This document shows, in pieces, positions 46,412-58,558 of a stretch of 64,000 nucleotides of DNA (positions are counted from its first letter, which is position 1; every line of letters begins with the position of its first letter). Below the pieces are notes generated by a model. It did no database searches, was not told the DNA's origin, and saw nothing but the letters and a program-made list of their open reading frames with translations. A program made the translations under genes and the position numbers. Source of the DNA: Chrysoperla carnea (lineage: Eukaryota > Arthropoda > Insecta > Neuroptera > Chrysopidae); contig NC_058339.1 of assembly GCF_905475395.1 (NCBI RefSeq), forward strand, positions 20,840,001-20,904,000, given 5' to 3'.

Positions 46412-47689
46412 TGTTTATATATGTATGAAATGTGTATGAAAAGAAACTTAATAACATTTTAAAGAAATATAAAAAGTTCGACCCCTTTTCCATTCGCAAG
46501 AAATCAAATATCCATTTAAAAAAAATTTTAGAAGGAACTCGTTTATAGCTTATCAGTTTTGAGAAAGTCCAAAATATTTAGTTTGTAATCAGACTTGCAG
46601 AGATGAGAGAAATAGAATAATGTCACAGGGTTTTATGACTGCATCCGTAAAATAGATTGAATAGTACAAAACTATTCGAATTTTGTGTCATTCAATATAA
46701 CCCAATTGGTTCAATATAACCCAATTGGTCAGATTAATTAAAAATATTCCAGATTGGATTGGTGCTTGCCCGAATTTATTTTAACTTTGGGTTTAGGAAA
46801 TTTTATACGATTTCCTATCATTTGGGAATTTTAACCATTTAAAGTGGGAAATTTTATTGGATATGATATCAACTGGGAATTTGATCCGTTTTTTGCAGGA
46901 AATTGTACAGATTTCTATATTCATTGGAAATTTTTTTCATTTTTAATTAGTACGTCATATTATTAGGGTAGTCAGTCAAAATTAGTGTGTTGATCAATTA
47001 TTTTGTCATATGTAATGACATACCATTAGTCATCACCCAAATCTTCAAGCCGTCACTCAAATCTTCTTGCAACCATTTTTTTTCAGTTATTTTAGTTAAT
47101 TACGGACATCAAAAAAGTTTTGTTGTCCAGCTTTCAATCAATCGTTTTGGATACTTAAAAATTCGTGCCCGCTTCTAAAATTTCTCCCATGTAGATATCC
47201 ATCTTAAATCCTATTCAAAGATGGTAACTTCCAAAGCCATGTTTACCGACTACTCTATTGGTACGTACTAAATATCGGTAATCCAGATTACGATCAAAAT
47301 TTAGCTGGCTTAGTGTAATACAATTACTCTTGATCTAATGCGCGTTAAAAGCTTTGTTTATTGATTAAGCATTTGTTCTAGTTTTAGAGAAACCTGAGCT
47401 TTAAATACGTTGTTTTGCTAAATTCGAGGCTTCCGTTTATTAACTAGGCAATTTCATGATCCTGAACGCTTAGCGCTTAGTAAGCATCTAATTGTGTTTC
47501 TTTATTTCATTGTGTTACTAGCATCACATAATGCTAGCAATGCTACTTTGAGTATTGAGGTGCGGTGTATGTTACAGAGCACCAATTTCTGACTTTGGTA
47601 CATAATGAGCATTTGCGTCGCTGGCATATAACAGAGAGCAGAGCTAACAGAAAGGATCCTTGATTCCAAAATTTTTTTTACATATTTAT
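46412..47689. other. Intergenic with a 19-bp tandem duplication
   Basis: TTCAATATAACCCAATTGG occurs back to back at 46691-46709 and 46710-46728. The following 200 bp has repeated GGGAATTTT / GGGAAATTTTATTGGAT phrases, a degenerate minisatellite-like stretch. No gene. Confidence 0.5.
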
Positions 47690-47872
47690 GTCGTTTTAAA
47701 GTCCGTCGACGTCAAAGCCCTCCTGCTGTTCTTAAACAGCTCCAAATGGTTCATGGAACAGTGGCCGGGCATGGGACAATCCTTTTTCGGCATCACAACG
47801 GACCCTATGGTCTAAGTGCGTCCCACCCCTGGACGGCCTCTCTAACCTTACCTAACCTATGTCTTTGAAAAC
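47690..47872 (+). repeat. Family E short repeat, copy 2
   Basis: GC-richer than its surroundings. Contains CAAATGGTTCATGGAACAG, GGCATCACAACGGACCCTATGG and a CTAACCTTACCTAACC tail. Related to 36090-36190. It is the better-preserved of the two. Confidence 0.65.
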
Positions 47873-48535
47873 TACATCTCAAATTTTTCGTACAAAACTA
47901 CTTTTAGTCGCATGTAGTTAGAAATGCCTTAAGTCAAAATTATTTTGCTCGACTTTCTTATTGCATTACGTTCAAGGCATGCAACGAAAATAGATGCTGT
48001 TGGATGGAGAATTTTTTAAAAAGATGTTGATTGTCAGTTTATTATCAGCATCTAACTATGTATCCATCACTTTAAACAAATACAATATATACGGACTTTA
48101 TATAAATTTCAACCGACAAAAAACACAAGGGGTTGTAAAAAAAGTTAATAAAAAAATATTATTTCTACTGTGATGTGTTTGTTTGTATACATATGGAGAA
48201 TAAATAAATATATTTTCATTATGTTTCAAAACACTTTGTGTATGTATGGGGATTTGTAATACAATTGAGATGTAAACAATATTTCGAAATTTTATATAAA
48301 ATGGATTATATCAGGTATCCATTTCCGTCTCACTAAACTCAATTAATATTTCCATTAGCTTTCATTTCTACAATTTAGTACAGGATTGAATTAAAAACAA
48401 GTGAAAACAAACAATTGACTGAGTTAATTGTTGAAATACCATGCATAGTCAGTGTTGATTTCTTTATCACATTACACATACAAACATGTGACACATACAT
48501 AACTGATAATCAAGTATAGTATATATTATAAAATT
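47873..48535. other. Intergenic, AT-rich
   Basis: No feature recognised. Confidence 0.4.
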
Positions 48536-48917
48536 TCCGCCTAATTGGCGCCCTCACGGGTAAACAGTGATGTTTACGAAAAAATGTTTCAAACAAAAGT
48601 TGTTTAATTTTTGATAAGGAAGATTTTTTACATTTAAATTTTTGTTCTATCTCTAACGGTTTACAAGATGGGTCCTACAGACCCAAGACCCAATTGACCT
48701 ATGATGCTCAGTTACCAACTTGACCTCACTTTTTCAGCTCGATATCTTTTTTCGTTTTTGAGTTATCGTGTCCACAGACGGACGGACGGAAATGGACTAA
48801 TTAGGTGATTTTATGAACATCTATGACAAAATTTTTTTCCCAGCATCATTATTTTTAAGCGTTACAAACTTGGGACTAAACTTAATATACTATGTATATT
48901 TCATATATACATGGTAT
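48536..48917 (+). repeat. Family D repeat, copy 2
   Basis: Starts near GCCTAATTGGCGCCCTCACG and runs GTGATGTTTACGAAAAAATG, TACAAGATGGGTCCTACAG, CAGCTCGATATC, GACGGACGGACGG and GGGACTAAACTTAATATAC to ATATATACATGGTATA. It aligns with the minus strand of 63060-63458 over its whole length. Confidence 0.88.
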
Positions 48918-49505
48918 AATACGATCCGAACAGGATGATAAAATTTTTTTTGTATTTTTGACTTGCTGGTTATATTTGTAGAACATTAAAAGGTCATCAA
49001 AATTCTAGGAATAGCAGTGTTTCGCTATTGTAAAGAAAATAAAATATCAATAGCTGAAATGATAGATAATGATGTGGAAAACAAATTCAATAAAAAAAAC
49101 AAGCAAATTTGATGAATTTTATAACTTTACAAATCCAAATTAAACTCGGGAGAGTAAAAATATCTTGCTATCAAAGTAAGTAATTGAAATAAGAAATACG
49201 TTCCGAGCGGGATGTAAACTTTTATTCTTGTATTTTTGACTGAGCTGTCATATGTGTATGGACGTTAAGGTCGCCAACTCATGCTTAAAACTTTTTTTTT
49301 TGGAAATTCAAGCATGCTTTTACAAAATTTTTGGAATAAGCAGAGTTTCGTTCACTTTTTTAAAGAAAATATCATCGTAATCGTTTAAATGGTAGATCAT
49401 GACGTGGAAAACGAATTGAAAGAAATAAAAAGCAAAATTTGTTGAATTTTACAGCTTTATAATTCGAAATTACAACTCGGAGCATGAAATATCACGCCGT
49501 TACAT
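48918..49505 (+). repeat. Tandem dimer of a ~285-bp unit
   Basis: Unit 1 (from about 48920) and unit 2 (from about 49200) share, in order: a GGATG-TAAA-TTTT block, TGTATTTTTGACT, AAATTTTTGGAATA / AAATTCTAGGAATA followed by GCAG-GTTTCG, TAAAGAAAAT, GATGTGGAAAACAAATT / GACGTGGAAAACGAATT, and GAATTTTA-A-CTTTA. It starts exactly at the end of family D copy 2. No coding potential. Confidence 0.8.
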
Positions 49506-49835
49506 ATCTACTCTTCTGACGAAAATTTGTCTCAATTTAAGCAAATCATTTTATTCCTTGTTGCAGCCGTCGTCCCAAATGACATTCATGTTATTTTCGT
49601 TTTATAGCATCGATGAGTTAAGTTTGACCATAAAAATTGTCCACATTGACATTGACAATTATGGGTATTGCCTCCTGCTCCAATGTAAAAATAAAAAACG
49701 AGTATGTTTTAGACCACATCACTGAAGTACAACTTCTTTAGCTTCATCTTTTGGTGTAAATACATGTTGAAAATAGAATACGTATTATTTATAAGATTAT
49801 TAAGCAATAAAAACAAAATAATTTGTAATATACAC
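49506..49835. other. Intergenic
   Basis: AT-rich with no named feature. Confidence 0.4.
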
Positions 49836-49905
49836 GAGCTGGCTTTGACCACTCGTTTCGGAGATCGGAGTCTAGTGCTCTGTCACTAAGCTACTGGATC
49901 TCTGT
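49836..49905 (-). repeat. tRNA-like sequence (SINE head or tRNA pseudogene)
   Basis: On the minus strand, TAGCTTAGTGA (49893-49883) fits a polymerase III A box and GGTCAAAGCC (49850-49841) a B box. Their starts are 43 bp apart, as in a tRNA gene. A GAGC D-arm end follows the A box. However, the anticodon and acceptor stems do not pair, so it is degenerate. It is followed by A/T-rich sequence, in keeping with a tRNA-derived SINE. Confidence 0.5.
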
Positions 49906-52900
49906 GTAAATGCATAACATTTTACTTTCTTATAGTATGACATTGATGTTGAAACTCTCTCTCAACTTGATCAAACATTTTCGTAATATTTTGATCATAC
50001 ATTATCCAGTTTACTCACCAAGTCAAGCGTGCCTAAAGAAGTTTTAATTACTTTTTTTTAAAAATACTATCATAAATTTTGTCTATGTTGCTCCGAGTAA
50101 CATAGTGTGCTTTGCGTCTTAAAATTCCTTCATTTGATAGATTTCAGAATTATTAATATACTTTCTAAGATTTTACTCGATTTTTTAATTCCTAAAATAT
50201 TATTATTATAATTTATTATTATTATATCATATCATAATAAAGTTCCGAGGAGATATATTGTTTGATTAAGTGCTGTTGTTTGAATACCTCAGGCTAGATT
50301 ATGAATATTTCTTACAAGAAACTGTATTTATTCATGCATATACACCCAGTTACTTTGATTCGGCTCTCAATTATAATTATATCAAAACCGATTTGCCTTT
50401 AAGTTTTTAAACATTTACAAATTTACTGTACAAAAGAAAATATTCAATTTTTTGTGTGCTTATTTTCTTTCTGTTTACATTCAAATAAATATAAATTGTA
50501 ATGTTATTCGTTACCATGGAAACAGTACATATTCTTTTCAACATGTTGGAAATGTACGACAAACGGGCACATTGACTGACTGACTACGAAGAAGTCAATG
50601 GCATAACATTCATCCTATTTGAAATGAAAAACTTAAATGACATATAACATGTATCGCATATAATAATACATGTATTTTCTTATTAGAAACGAATGCACTC
50701 AGCTCAACCAATGAATTTCCTTATCAAACAAGCGAGATATTCAGATATCTTTGTAGCTTCTAACTGATTGGAAAATTTTCTAAAATACGCATTCATTTTA
50801 GTTTTCACGCAGGAGAAAACGCGTTTATTTTTACTAAGTTTAAAAAGTACAATATCTTATACCTTCAATTTAATGAAAGTATTTTTTTCCCACCAACTTC
50901 ATCAAAGTTTAAATTTAAATTCTGATACTTCTTCCTTTATGGCGTATACAGGGTGTCCATAATTAATTACAGAACTCTCAACTTTCTACATAAGCTTATA
51001 AAAAGAAACGAAAACGTTATTTTCCAAATTTCGATCTGAGGCGTAATTTCCAAGATATTGTCCGTCCATTCCAAGATCACCGATAGTTAGTAGGCGTGGT
51101 AGGTGTGCATTTGTTAGTATGGATGGGACTATCAGAAAACTGTAACGTAATTTAATTAAAAGTAGAGGACTGATTGTTAGTATAATTTAACCGATACTAA
51201 GTATCGACATTAAGGAATATCGATAGTTTTTTTTTCGCATTTTTTAACAAAATATGAAAATACTGCAAAAGAGATGGCAAATATTCAAATAGGCCAAGAA
51301 ATCAGATAATATAAGCATTTTGAACTACTAATTAGACTGATATTATACAGAGAGTTCAGACATAATATTTCATATATACTATATTTTCCATAACAACTCA
51401 ATGCTAAATTCTGTTTACAAAGAGAACAAATCTTTGACGGCTTTTATCTTTGATGGTTATTTTTATATAGTTATTCGAAAAATATATTTTTGTTACATGA
51501 ATAACCATTGATGAAAGGCAAAAGAAAATCGATATTCCTTATTACCATAGGTTATTCTATGTTTTGTTTGCCTGAGCTTAACCTTTTCTGCAGTAGATAC
51601 ATGTATAATCAATACAGATGTCCGAAAATAATACTTTTAAATACCATTTTGAGCCATTTATGTTCGTAGAGTCTTTATAATATTCTTCTTTTTTTAAAAA
51701 GAATCTATTTTATTTAATTAAATATAAAAAAAAAATGGATGCCTTTATGTGCTTTACATTTGAATACGATAAAAATCTACTTGCAAAAATATTTGATTTC
51801 ATAATTGGCATTGAAAAAATATCGCATCTATTTTTTACTACAATCAGATCGACTATTGCCCTCTTTACCTTTTACTATAATGTATTTTTTCTCTTCAATG
51901 AGTTCAAATGTTTTCTAGAACCTTAAAGAGGTTTCGATAACTACGTTTACTAGTGCGTATTCCCGAAAAAAGCTGAGAAAATTACTGATTTTTTAATCAT
52001 TTTAGGTCAGTTTAAAAAAAATAATTGCTGCAGGTGTTAAAACCCCACCATATTATATTAATAATTAATAAAAGAGCGAGAGATGTCGTGGGTCCCCCGG
52101 TAGAAACTATGTTCTTTTCGCTATAATTTATGTATTCTTACTTTCTTTAAATGAAAATTAAAAAAAAAAAAATATATTGGCGTGGCGGGTTTTTTATTTA
52201 ACGCATGAGGAAGACTGTAACCAAGAAACTGCGGTTTTATTAAAGTACTATTAATATTTCCAGATAATAAATAAACTATAAAAAAAAAGTCGTTCAATCC
52301 GTTAGTCGGTGTCGGACACTAGTTTTTGTCTAGCGCCCATCTGCCGAAAGCACGATTAGGAACATAGTTCTAAAAAACGTGTTCAAATCATTAATTAACG
52401 CAACCAATCTTAGAAATTACGACACGTACTTCATCTCTACTTCAGTACTTACCAATAAAGATAAAATATCCGAAATTAAACCATCTTGATATTTATCGAA
52501 ACTCTATTGTAGTCATTTATAGGTGACTGCGTTAGGGAAAAAAATTTTATGTTAAAGGGCTCTTGCATTCAAAAAAAGTGTTTTTCCATAAATTTCTCTT
52601 TGGTATGATTTTTTAAAGTTAATTAAGTCACATCTCACCTGTAGAATATAGGATCAAAAAACTTTTAATGACTCAATAGAACTTTTTTCTCTCCATATTA
52701 CACTCGCATATAGTAAGCGTCTTACTAAATTAATTTTTATTAAATGATGTTAATGCTTAAGAAATAGGTAATTCCAGGAATTTTATCATTGAATTATAAT
52801 ATAATTGAACGAGAAAAAATACTCATAAAAGTTAATTGACTTTACCGGAAGAATAATATCGTTATATAGGATGAAAATTAATGAATATACCCATGTTAAG

Positions 52901-53080
52901 AATACTAAATAGGTTATTTCTTGGTGATTTTTATTCGTAACGTAACTATACGAACCTTAAATACAGTCATTATTTGTTATAAATCACATGGTTTGGTATA
53001 AATTTTAATTTTACGGTTCTGAATTTATTGTTCAAATAAATTCGTTACGCAGGAGTCGCATAAGTTAAGCGAAAGTCTTT
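49906..53080. other. Intergenic, no gene supported
   Basis: Long AT-rich stretch. Frames at 50768-50962 and 51735-51926 (63-64 codons) have no motif. ATGTCGTGGGTCCCCCGGTAG at about 52083 resembles a string near 43908. Nothing else structured was seen. Confidence 0.4.
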
Positions 53081-53513
53081 TTAACTTCCCAGAGGAAGTT
53101 AATATAATGGGGCCGATTTTGAAAATCTCCAGTTTAACATATTTCCACGGTTTCAAGGCCGCAATATCCGAATCAAACCTTTTCAATGTGATGTCTGTGT
53201 GTGTGTGTACGTATGTGCGCATGTTCGTCTCGATTTCTCGAGAACCAGTTATAACATTAACACGTGACTGAGCTTATTCGACGCGTAATAACGTATTTAA
53301 GAACTGAAAGAGTTTTCAGTTTTCATCAGAATTAGTTAAGCCGTTTTTTAATGGTAATGAAAAAACTGAATAAACAGAATCTGTGGATAAAACACATCAT
53401 TTATCAATGGTGGTATTGATCGTTCCTGCGTAAGCTGCAGCACATGTTCGTAGAATAATCTATGAAGGCTAACAAGATTTTTTTTTTAATTTGTTTCCCC
53501 TTCTGGGAAGTTA
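53081..53513. mobile_element. Candidate 433-bp element with short terminal inverted repeats
   Basis: Left end TTAACTTCCCAGAGG, right end (minus strand) TAACTTCCCAGAAGG. The left end is also palindromic by itself (AACTTCC-CAGA-GGAAGTT). The inside holds a GT microsatellite (about 53195-53208) and CTCGATTTCTCGAGAACC. No clear target duplication. No transposase. Confidence 0.5.
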
Positions 53514-54394
53514 GTCGTGTGGACTAAAGGGGTCGCACTCACACGACTTCAGTATCACACTGACTATATACTGCCAATTTATTAAGAATAATAAAAAAAT
53601 AGGGCAACACCGACGTGCCTAAAAAGTGTGAAAAATAAAATTTATTTTTTATTATACATTGTTTAAAATCTCGCAAAAGTGAGAGGCTATGTTGATATTG
53701 AAGTACATGGATCTGCGCGATGACTAAAAATCCAATTTTCAAAATATCAAAAATCCACAGAATATTCTCAAAAATATGCAAACATTTCTTACGCACAATC
53801 AAGCTGACATTTTCCTCAACTTTATGGCCGACCAAAGCTGCACAAATGCTTTATTTCCTAAAAAGAATAATTCTCTTAAACGTAATCAAATAGCAATATA
53901 TTTTATGTGATTATATGGCTTATACATTGTAATTGTGTATCTAGGGAAGGAGAATTATGTTACTTAATGATTACCCACTTTCATTTGTAAAGCAAAAAAA
54001 AACCTCTAATTAACTGTAACCTCTTGATAATCGCATCCTTATTGACTGAATAATAATTGTTTATATAAACAGAGATATACACAATTTATCAAGGATATAC
54101 CATAAGATATTTTTACTTATAAACTACTAATTACAAATTTGCATGACTACAAAAAAATTATTACTTTATTTGAAATAAAAAAGTTTATTACTTAATGCTG
54201 TAAAATATAAAAATATGTTCAAGTTTAGGAATAAAGCATCATAAAAACTGAAAATTCAAATGATTTTGTTCATTTAAAGATACTTTAATTATGGCCTAGT
54301 TAAAAGTAATGTAAATATTAAACTCTAATTATACTAATTATAGAGAATCCTAAACCAAATTAACATTTTTCAATTCCTAAACGTTTATGTAGAA
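53514..54394. other. Intergenic with an unexplained 98-codon minus-strand frame
   Basis: The frame at 53539-53835 (-) is the longest in the surrounding 10 kb outside a repeat and reads as mixed hydrophobic segments (I-L-W-I-F-D-I-L-K-I-G-F-L-V-I-A). No splice sites, signal or domain make it credible. Confidence 0.3.
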
Positions 54395-54534
54395 AATATA
54401 TGTAGAGTTGGTTTATTTTATGTTGAACCTTATAAACAAAGAGAATAAATTATATAACTTATGCATATATGTATTATTAATTATTCTTTTTATTTGTAAG
54501 GTCCAAGATAAAATAAACCAACCCTACATATATT
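54395..54534. repeat. 140-bp near-palindrome (hairpin MITE)
   Basis: The left arm AATATATGTAGAGTTGG...TTTATTTTATGTTG...CCTTATAAACAAAGAGAATAA is repeated inverted as AATATATGTAGGGTTGG...TTTATTTTATCTTGG-CCTTACAAATAAAAAGAATAA. The arms are about 53 bp with roughly 8 mismatches, and the loop is about 33 bp. Likely a hairpin-type MITE; a small-RNA precursor is the alternative. Confidence 0.8.
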
Positions 54535-54825
54535 ATGTTATAAATTTGATAATATAGCTTAAAAAAACATCTTTTTCTCGTGAAATATTGTATTTTAAGT
54601 AATTTGTTTTTTTATACGTATTCTGATTGATTGAACAGACTTAATTTATTGACTTCTCTTATAATTTTCATTTTTCTTCTGTTATATACTTCGAAGCGAA
54701 AAAATAGTTACACAGTTATCGTTTATTGAGTTATTTAAACATCTTAAGTTACTTCCACACTTTTTTGGTAAAAAAATTATTTTTGGAGAATATTATTACT
54801 TCCTTGGTACTTAACTTTTTAACCA

Positions 54826-55343
54826 TATTGTAAAAAAGTTCTGGTTTATTACACGGTACATACCTATTAACAAAATACATGCTTTGTAGTCAATTAATGT
54901 GTTATTTTTAGCTGTACAATACCACGCAATTACAAAAATATATAATATATTGTGTGAAAGTGCTGCTTATAAATTTGATAATATAGATATCTCTCTTCAA
55001 TCATGAATACTCTAACTATAGTTGTCTCTGTTCATCAAGTGATGGATCTTCGATAAACTCATAGTTAAATTGAAATTTTGTTTTCATATCATCGGCAACC
55101 TTTTATTTTTATGCCATTATTGTAAACTACAAGATTGTCTTAATATTTGAGATAGCTTTTATCACACTCTCTAGATGTTTTGATATAGATATATCCAATT
55201 GAAAAGGATAACCTATATGATTCATAATATTTTCAGCCAACTTTGTGACTTTTGGAAACTTTATTAATCAAAAAATGTATTTATAAAGTCTTATTAAAAT
55301 CTATCGTATTATTAAATCCTTGCATATCTCCTTAATATAATTT
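54826..55343. repeat. Direct long duplication, unit 1
   Basis: Matches 56638-57173 in the same orientation over about 520 bp: GGTTTATTACACGGT, CTTTGTAGTCAATTAATGTG, TACAATACCACGCAA, TATAAATTTGATAATATAGA, ACTACAAGATTGTCTTAATATTT and CCTTGCATATCTCCTTAAT. On the minus strand a stretch reads A-E-N-I-M-N-H-I-G-Y-P-F-Q-L-D-I-S-I-S-K-H-L-E-S-V-I-K-A before breaking, so the unit may derive from a coding sequence. Confidence 0.85.
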
Positions 55344-55778
55344 TTAACGATTATTGGGCACCCCAAAACGAAATACTTTAAGTTTTAAATTAAAATACAG
55401 TTAAGACGCATAAATTCAGTATAAATGTAAACAAAAATTTTAACTTTTAAATAAATAGAAAATTATAATTTCCTCTTTAAGGCCGACAAATGAATTGAAT
55501 CATTTCCGGTTTCATAATAGATTATGATGAGTGAATAAATATATTTTCTTATATAATAATTAAAAATAATTTCAATTTAAAATAATTTATTTATTTTTTG
55601 TGTTTTATGTAAATTGGAAGTTCGTTCAATCGTATAATGTATCGTAATGATATATAAATTTTTATTCAATCTGTCTGCATATTTTGATTTTAAGCTTAAA
55701 TACATTTAAGATAATCATTCGCTTTTTAAAAATATAAATTTTTACACGAAATTTTCGAAATGAACTTGTATTTTTGAC
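55344..55778. other. Intergenic, AT-rich
   Basis: No feature recognised. Confidence 0.4.
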
Positions 55779-55985
55779 CCCCGAACTAAAAAAAAGGGGT
55801 AAGTATTATAAGTTTGACCGCTATGTGTGTGCGTCTTTGTGTGGTATCGCAGCGCCTAAACGGATGAACCGATTTTAATTTTTTCGCTTTTGTTTGAAAG
55901 GTTATTTAATGGAAAGTGTTCTTAGCTATGTATCAAATGCGAGTTTAGGATTCCGTAGCCGAAAAATTCAATCGAAGAATGCTTC
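55779..55985 (-). repeat. Family C repeat, second half only
   Basis: Minus-strand copy of the second half: ACCCCCGAACTAAAAAAAAGGGG, AAGTTTGACCGCTATGTGTG, GGTATCGCAGCGCCTAAACGG, ATGAACCGATTTTAATTTTTTCG and GTGTTCTTAGCTATGTATCAAATGCG. Well preserved. Confidence 0.85.
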
Positions 55986-56637
55986 TATAAAAATTAGTTA
56001 AATTGGAGAAGAAGGTTGCGTATTGAATTCATTCGAATTTATAAATGTGATAATAAAAATACAATTACTTCAGAATTACTCTTTTTGCACAGCGTCGGTC
56101 TCCCTCGTGACAGGATGAATTGAATGATTCAACTACGTCTATTAACACGATCTTATTTACAAACTAAATTAAAATAATATCATTCTTATATCAAGTTGCT
56201 ACTATCTGAAGAAAATAACAATAGTATTATCTTAATCAAAATAATAAATTAAGAGTAATTAATATAATTAATATAATTAATTAAGGAACCCCTTTTTAAT
56301 TCATTAAAAATTACGTTATATTAGGTAATAACACTTTAGATTTAGTAATATTTTAGTTTTTGTTTGTTAAAATGATTCATCAAACAATTTATTAAATTAT
56401 TTTTAGAGGTTAAAGTAATTTATGAATTTAAAATTTGTATTTTAAGGAAAAAAATTTTTTTTTTTGGTTATATTTTAAAGAATGTAAAAGATATTTCCTG
56501 GACCGCATGATATTCTTACACACTTAATCAAAAAGACAATTTTCCTTGGTGCGAGAATTTTCGTTTGATTTTTAATCTTCTTGAGCCAAGAAAACCATTG
56601 TTCCTAAATTTGATTTTCCCAGGTGACTGTAAACCTA
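55986..56637. other. Intergenic, AT-rich
   Basis: TAATATAATTAATATAATTAATTAAGG near 56260 is a short A/T tandem. Nothing else seen. Confidence 0.4.
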
Positions 56638-57173
56638 CAGTATTGTAAAAAGGTTTTGGTTTATTGCACCGTTCACACATATAAACCAAATACACGCTTT
56701 GTAGTCAAATAATGTGTTATTTTTAGCTTTACAATACCACGCAACTACAAAAATGTATAAAATATTATGTGCAAGTGATGCTTATAAATTTGATAATATA
56801 GACATCGCTCTTCAATCATCAATACTCTAATTATAGTCATCTCTGTTCATCAATGAAGGATATTCGATGAACTCATAATTAAATTAAAATTTTGTATTTA
56901 TACCATGGGCAACCTTATATTTTTATGGTATTATTATAAACTACAAGATTGTCTTAATATTTTAGATAGTTTTTCTATCACAATCTCTAGATTTGATATA
57001 GAAATATAAAATTGAAAAAGACCTTTATGTTTCATCATTTTTGTATCCAACTTTAAACGATAAAATAATAATAAAAAGGCCGATGACATAGGAATTTTTT
57101 GTGATTTAAATGTATATAAAACCTTATTGAAATCCCTAGTATTATTCAATCCTTGCATATCTCCTTAATTTGA
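56638..57173. repeat. Direct long duplication, unit 2
   Basis: Partner of 54826-55343. Differences are scattered substitutions and several 1-3 bp indels. The minus-strand 74-codon frame (56934-57158) includes S-I-S-N-L-E-I-V-I-E-K-L-S-K-I-L-R-Q-S-C, which matches unit 1's S-I-S-K-H-L-E-S-V-I-K until an indel shifts the frame. Confidence 0.85.
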
Positions 57174-58082
57174 GTCTTATTAACTTTATTTGGAACCGTC
57201 TTAACTCAGTTATCGGTTATAGCGACCAATCGTCATTGGAATTAGTCAATACCGTTCGACATGTGTACGTATCGCTCATAACGACTATCAGTTATAAGGA
57301 CGAAATTTATTGGCCCCTTCAATCGTCGTCATAATCAATTTTGACTGTTATTTGCGATCTCCATATTCGTACGTATTTCTGATAGAGATATATACGTGTA
57401 GGAATAAACGAAGATTATGAAACCAATACTATTGAATTTTAATTCCACGTGAGTGGTTTGCTGGTTTGATAATGTTTGTTGAATATCAATTAATATGATA
57501 AATATTAAAATAATTATAAAAATTTATAATAATGGTTAAATAATTACCTGTGAATATTGAGTTTATTTATTTATTAAAAAAAAAAAACAAAAATTAATTA
57601 TTATTTATTGTTCATTGAATTATGATATTAATTGATAAAAAATTGATAGGTAATTATAACCTATTTAAAAATTTTTGGTTTAACACAATACACATGACTG
57701 TTTATCATTAAAACAAAATTGTTTTAAACGCAAATTATCTATATACAATGTATATACATTTTATATATAATCTATCTGCCCTGTTTTTCTGTCACATGGC
57801 GAGATCTTCCATATTCCTCTACCAATATCCATAATTTACCCCTCATTTTAAAGCTTATCGCTTATGGCTACAGACGAAAAATTAACTCACGCTTTATAGG
57901 TTGTAAAGGAGTTGTAGGTACATCAAACCAAAAGTGTTTATCCAAAAAAATTGTACGTGTTAAACCGCTTCTATTTCGAAATATAGATTGGTAAAGTTTC
58001 TTTATCCCACCTTTATCGGAAGTTCGCTTTTCGTCGTTAATTTGCGGAACCTATCTTGTAAAAATGTGCAACAATACTATTC
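57174..58082. other. Intergenic
   Basis: 57225-57345 contains related phrases in tandem (CGGTTATAGCGACCAATCG, CGCTCATAACGACTATC, CAGTTATAAGGACG), which suggests the end of a DNA transposon, but no partner end was found. The remainder is AT-rich. Confidence 0.4.
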
Positions 58083-58558
58083 CCTTTGAAAAAATCGAGA
58101 AAAACGCAAAAAAAATTGTGAATGATAATTTTGATCCAAAAAGTATAAAAATCATTGATTTAATGATTGGATGCTGAGTTTCTGAGATATCGCAATATTT
58201 GGATCGATTTTAGTCCGTATCTCAAAAACTATTTGACCAGTCAACAAATGCATGGGTCAAAATTACCTAATATACTGAGTTTTTTCGAAATTGGAAATTT
58301 TTTTAGGGGTATCTCTTTTGTTTTGGAATTTAATGAAATTCAGTGGATGGGGTAATTTTCCCACCCAAAAAGTATAAAAATCAGGTTAATTTAATGATTG
58401 GACCTATGGAAAGTTACAATATCAGCGAGTATCATGGGCAAAACTTTTCAAAAAAGGGATAGTGAACAAAAAGGATAATAAGTGAGGACTATAACGTAAT
58501 AGTATTTGTTTTAAAATTGAGAAATTGCTCTGCAAAGCGGGCGGGTATCAGCTAGTAA
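58083..58558 (+). repeat. Family B repeat, copy 3 (with one terminus)
   Basis: TTTGAAAAAATCGAGAAAAACGC, two passes of CCAAAAAGTATAAAAATCA, TTTCTGAGATATCGCAATAT and ACCAGTCAACAAATGC. It ends GCAAAGCGGGCGGGTATCAGCTAGTAAT, which on the minus strand reads TTACTAGCTGATACCCGCCCGC, a terminus shared by related insect repeats. The 62-codon frame at 58167 is a repeat translation. Confidence 0.85.
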
